Source: an uncultured Lachnospiraceae bacterium
GTDB lineage: Bacteria > Bacillota > Clostridia > Lachnospirales > Lachnospiraceae
Direction: 5' to 3'
Assembly (NCBI GenBank): GCA_934351255.1
Contig: CAKRJH010000008.1
Location: 1-64,000, forward strand
DNA: 64,000 nucleotides
Under the pieces are notes generated by a model, which was not told where the DNA came from, made no database searches, and was given only the letters and a program-made list of their open reading frames with translations. Of the stretch, positions 61,830-64,000 are shown piece after piece (within the stretch, counting starts at the first letter, position 1; every line of letters starts with the position of its first letter). The position numbers and the translations under genes are program-made.

Positions 61830-63842
61830 TCAGTTATCGGATACCGGTGCTGCCACAGCCTGCCCGGTACCATTCCATAAAAGTTGATTCGTGGCAGCTA
61901 ACTGCGCACCCGATGCAGCGATGATACGGACCTCCCAGATCGTGTCCTCATCCTCTTTCAGGGTCAGATCCTGATCCACCACCAGATGTTTAGAGTCCTT
62001 CCACATCGTCTCCACTTCCTTGCCATTGACATAAATTCTGGAGTACGGCGTAAACCCATCTCCGACCAGCAGATATTTGCCCTGGAATTTACGTACATTC
62101 TGCAGATCGAAATCCGAATTCCCGAGTTTCAGGTCCGTTGCAACAAACGGACTGACACCATCATAGGCGTACTGATCTCCATAAAACTGATCGTATTCCA
62201 GCAGAGTCAGATTGGACAGGTAGTCGCCGGATGTCCAGTCAGTCTGCTGATGATACTTGGAAATGATCCCACCGGAAAGTCCGATCTTTTCCAGTGTCCT
62301 GGGATATAACTGATATGCCATCAGATCTTCATCCTGCTTCTCGAGCCCGAAATTATCCCAGATCACATACTGTGTCTGGTAGAGACTTCCATTGTTCAGG
62401 TCATCCTCGGTCAGATCCAGACTTGGCAGATGATCCCCATACAATACCAGGATCGTCTCTTCGTCCAACTCTTTCAATGCCTGGATCAGTTCACCGATCA
62501 TCTGATCCACCTCATAGATTTCGTTGACATAATAGTTATAGGCATCCGCGTGATCCTCCGGTGCCCCGTAGACCTTGACATGATCCGGCACATTCTCCGT
62601 CACACCTTCATATTTGCCATGGCTTTGTACCGTAATGCCAAAGGTAAAATCATGTTCTTTGGTAGACTTTAACCCTTTCATGATCTCTGAAACCATGACA
62701 TTATCCTTGGCCCAGCCGTTGGGATTGAGCTCGACATCATTCATAAATTCGACAGAGGTAAAGTCATCAAAACCCAGATTGGAAAAGACCACATTTCTGC
62801 CATAGAATTTGGCAGTATTGTCATGCACCACATGACAGGCATAGCCATAATTCTTCAGATCGGTACAAATGCTTTCCGAAGTCTGTTTCTTCAGGACTGT
62901 CTTATAAGGATATTCACAGGTCCCGAAATCCTTCTGATTCATTCCGGTAAGAATCTCAAACTCTGTATTCACCGTACCTGCACCCACAGTAGGAACAGTC
63001 ACCAGCCCACTGGTATATTTCTTCTGCAGGGCATGGAAAATCGGCAGCGGATCCGTTGAAAATGTCAGATTTTTATCATAACTCACATCAAAAAAAGATT
63101 CAAGCTGGATCATGATCACATTTGGTTTGTCCTGTGCATTCTTAACCTTTTTCTCACAAAGCGGTTTGACAACCTTATCCACCATCTCCTTGGAATACCC
63201 TTCCGGTTCTGAGATGCCGGTGTCCAGAAGACTGTTGGTAAAGCAGTATACAAAGCCATAATTCTCATAGGCTTCCTGGATATTGGTATAATTGTCCGTC
63301 AATGCCTGTACCGAGGAGCTGGACTTGTGGATTTCAAAGACCAGAGCCACCAGTACCACCACGATCCCCAGAGAAATCAGCAGATTGCTCTTCTTGTAGT
63401 TGTCGCGTTTGACCGGTGTCGAGCGAAACAATGCGATCACTGCCACGATCACGACAATCACACCTACCACGATCATCGCCACATTGAGAACCGTCAGATA
63501 ATGGCTGGCCACACTGATCGCATTGGAGATCAGCTTAAAGTCCACCGCGGAAAACGGAGTAACACGGAACTGTAATATAATAAAATTGGCGATACCAAAT
63601 ACCAGCCACACAATAGAAATGAGCGCATAGGCAAACATCTCTTTTTTGAAGAACCGGCTGATGCTGAGTGTCATCACGATCAGAAGTACATTAAACGCAA
63701 ATAACAGCGGATTCTGTACCATGTAAACCAGCGCGTTCAGACAGGACTTGCGGTTCAGACTCTCGATCACAAAGTCCAGGAACAGCGGTTCCAAGATATA
63801 CAGTAATATTATTTTTCGAAGTTTATCTATCTTTTCTCCCAA
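61830..63842 (-). CDS. LtaS-type sulfatase-fold transferase with C-terminal beta domain
   Basis: The 670-residue protein has about five membrane helices (within residues 8-170) and a sulfatase-fold catalytic domain (about 235-490). The nucleophile is likely Thr290 in TVGAGTVNTEFEILTG; metal ligands are in MIQLESFFDV and YGDHLPSLDL (about 468-477). After it lies a beta-rich module (about 580-660) absent in standard LtaS. It is a second, clearly different paralogue of the protein at 23471-26059. The start is TTG at 63842, with AAGGAG 11 bases upstream; the nearby ATG is out of frame. Confidence 0.88.
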   Translation of the reverse strand: MGEKIDKLRKIILLYILEPLFLDFVIESLNRKSCLNALVYMVQNPLLFAFNVLLIVMTLSISRFFKKEMFAYALISIVWLVFGIANFIILQFRVTPFSAVDFKLISNAISVASHYLTVLNVAMIVVGVIVVIVAVIALFRSTPVKRDNYKKSNLLISLGIVVVLVALVFEIHKSSSSVQALTDNYTNIQEAYENYGFVYCFTNSLLDTGISEPEGYSKEMVDKVVKPLCEKKVKNAQDKPNVIMIQLESFFDVSYDKNLTFSTDPLPIFHALQKKYTSGLVTVPTVGAGTVNTEFEILTGMNQKDFGTCEYPYKTVLKKQTSESICTDLKNYGYACHVVHDNTAKFYGRNVVFSNLGFDDFTSVEFMNDVELNPNGWAKDNVMVSEIMKGLKSTKEHDFTFGITVQSHGKYEGVTENVPDHVKVYGAPEDHADAYNYYVNEIYEVDQMIGELIQALKELDEETILVLYGDHLPSLDLTEDDLNNGSLYQTQYVIWDNFGLEKQDEDLMAYQLYPRTLEKIGLSGGIISKYHQQTDWTSGDYLSNLTLLEYDQFYGDQYAYDGVSPFVATDLKLGNSDFDLQNVRKFQGKYLLVGDGFTPYSRIYVNGKEVETMWKDSKHLVVDQDLTLKEDEDTIWEVRIIAASGAQLAATNQLLWNGTGQAVAAPVSDN

Positions 63843-63863
63843 AACAGAGCCATCTCCTTATCC

Positions 63864-64000
63864 TCAGACAGGGCTCTCCCATCTCCACGGAAGATGCCCA
63901 GACAATATTGTCGTCGGCCGTACAGAAGCTGCTACAGCCTCTGTCGGAGCCGGTGCCGGAGTCTGTTCTGCTTTCGTCATTACAAAGGTAGTGACGATCT
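63864..64000 (-). CDS. Partial gene, 3' end only
   Basis: A minus-strand frame open from the right edge to a TGA at 63864-63866 encodes at least 45 residues, ending in a Pro/Ala/Thr-rich segment (PAPAPTEAVAAS) and a tail ending WESPV. The beginning lies outside the window. Its stop is followed within 6 bases by the AAGGAG of the LtaS-like gene, so the two genes probably share a transcript. No family can be named. Confidence 0.5.
   Translation of the reverse strand, partial: IVTTFVMTKAEQTPAPAPTEAVAASVRPTTILSGHLPWRWESPV

Overview
The window looks like chromosomal core sequence of a spore-forming anaerobic Firmicute, most likely Lachnospiraceae (Clostridia). The evidence is gene content and order: comM-dprA-topA-codY, spoIIGA-sigE-sigG-ylmC-nrdR, gpr-spoIIP-lepA-hemW, a CIRCE-controlled groESL, two LtaS-type sulfatases, and small families typical of that group (GGGtGRT protein, DUF6062-like protein). 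Base composition is moderate and fairly even, except for an AT-rich patch at the extreme left. I saw no rRNA, tRNA, CRISPR array, insertion sequence or prophage. Nearly all genes lie on the minus strand; the plus-strand exceptions are a UDPGP-family uridylyltransferase, rpsT and a DUF6062-like gene.

Layout from the left: the 5' end of a small lipoprotein gene (1-103) and an AT-rich spacer; a NifU-like scaffold gene with its GGGtGRT partner under its own promoter and a 14-bp palindrome (397-2239); topB with a left-handed beta-helix protein; purM-purN-purD followed by glyA (5001-9371); an operon starting at comEA that interleaves competence genes (comEA, comEC), a two-component system, a GerMN lipoprotein and a soluble histidine kinase (9368-16925), with a small DMT transporter beside it; argC-argB-argD without argJ (17476-20862); and a long same-strand run from nnr-alr-mazF to maf (21066-33074) holding envelope and turnover genes (M15 peptidase, MscL, YhfC-like protease, LtaS-like synthase).

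From 33 kb: a divergent UDPGP gene; hemW, lepA, spoIIP and gpr; rpsT diverging from gpr; a 1.1-kDa-residue-class surface protein (about 1,099 aa) with InlB-type repeats and a 42-bp tandem repeat; a MITE-like inverted-repeat element; guaB with its own promoter and leader hairpin; groES-groEL with a membrane protein; DUF6062; glnS; a SleB-type hydrolase; then comM-dprA-topA-codY-hypothetical-hisA, with a eukaryotic-type HisA at the end. The last part is the sporulation cluster nrdR, ylmC, sigG, sigE, spoIIGA, followed by a second LtaS-like sulfatase and the 3' end of another gene running off the right edge.

Functionally the window joins nucleotide synthesis (purMND, glyA, guaB, dCMP deaminase, nrdR), arginine synthesis, DNA topology and uptake, sporulation control and envelope building. 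I found no clearly new multi-gene system. The best candidates for a second look are the NifU-GGGtGRT pair with its palindromic operator, the antitoxin-less mazF translationally coupled to a 77-aa gene, the competence/two-component/GerMN operon, the eukaryotic-type hisA in the codY operon, and the MITE-like element beside the guaB terminator. Many start sites were moved from the longest frame to a ribosome-binding-site-supported codon; these are inferences from the sequence.
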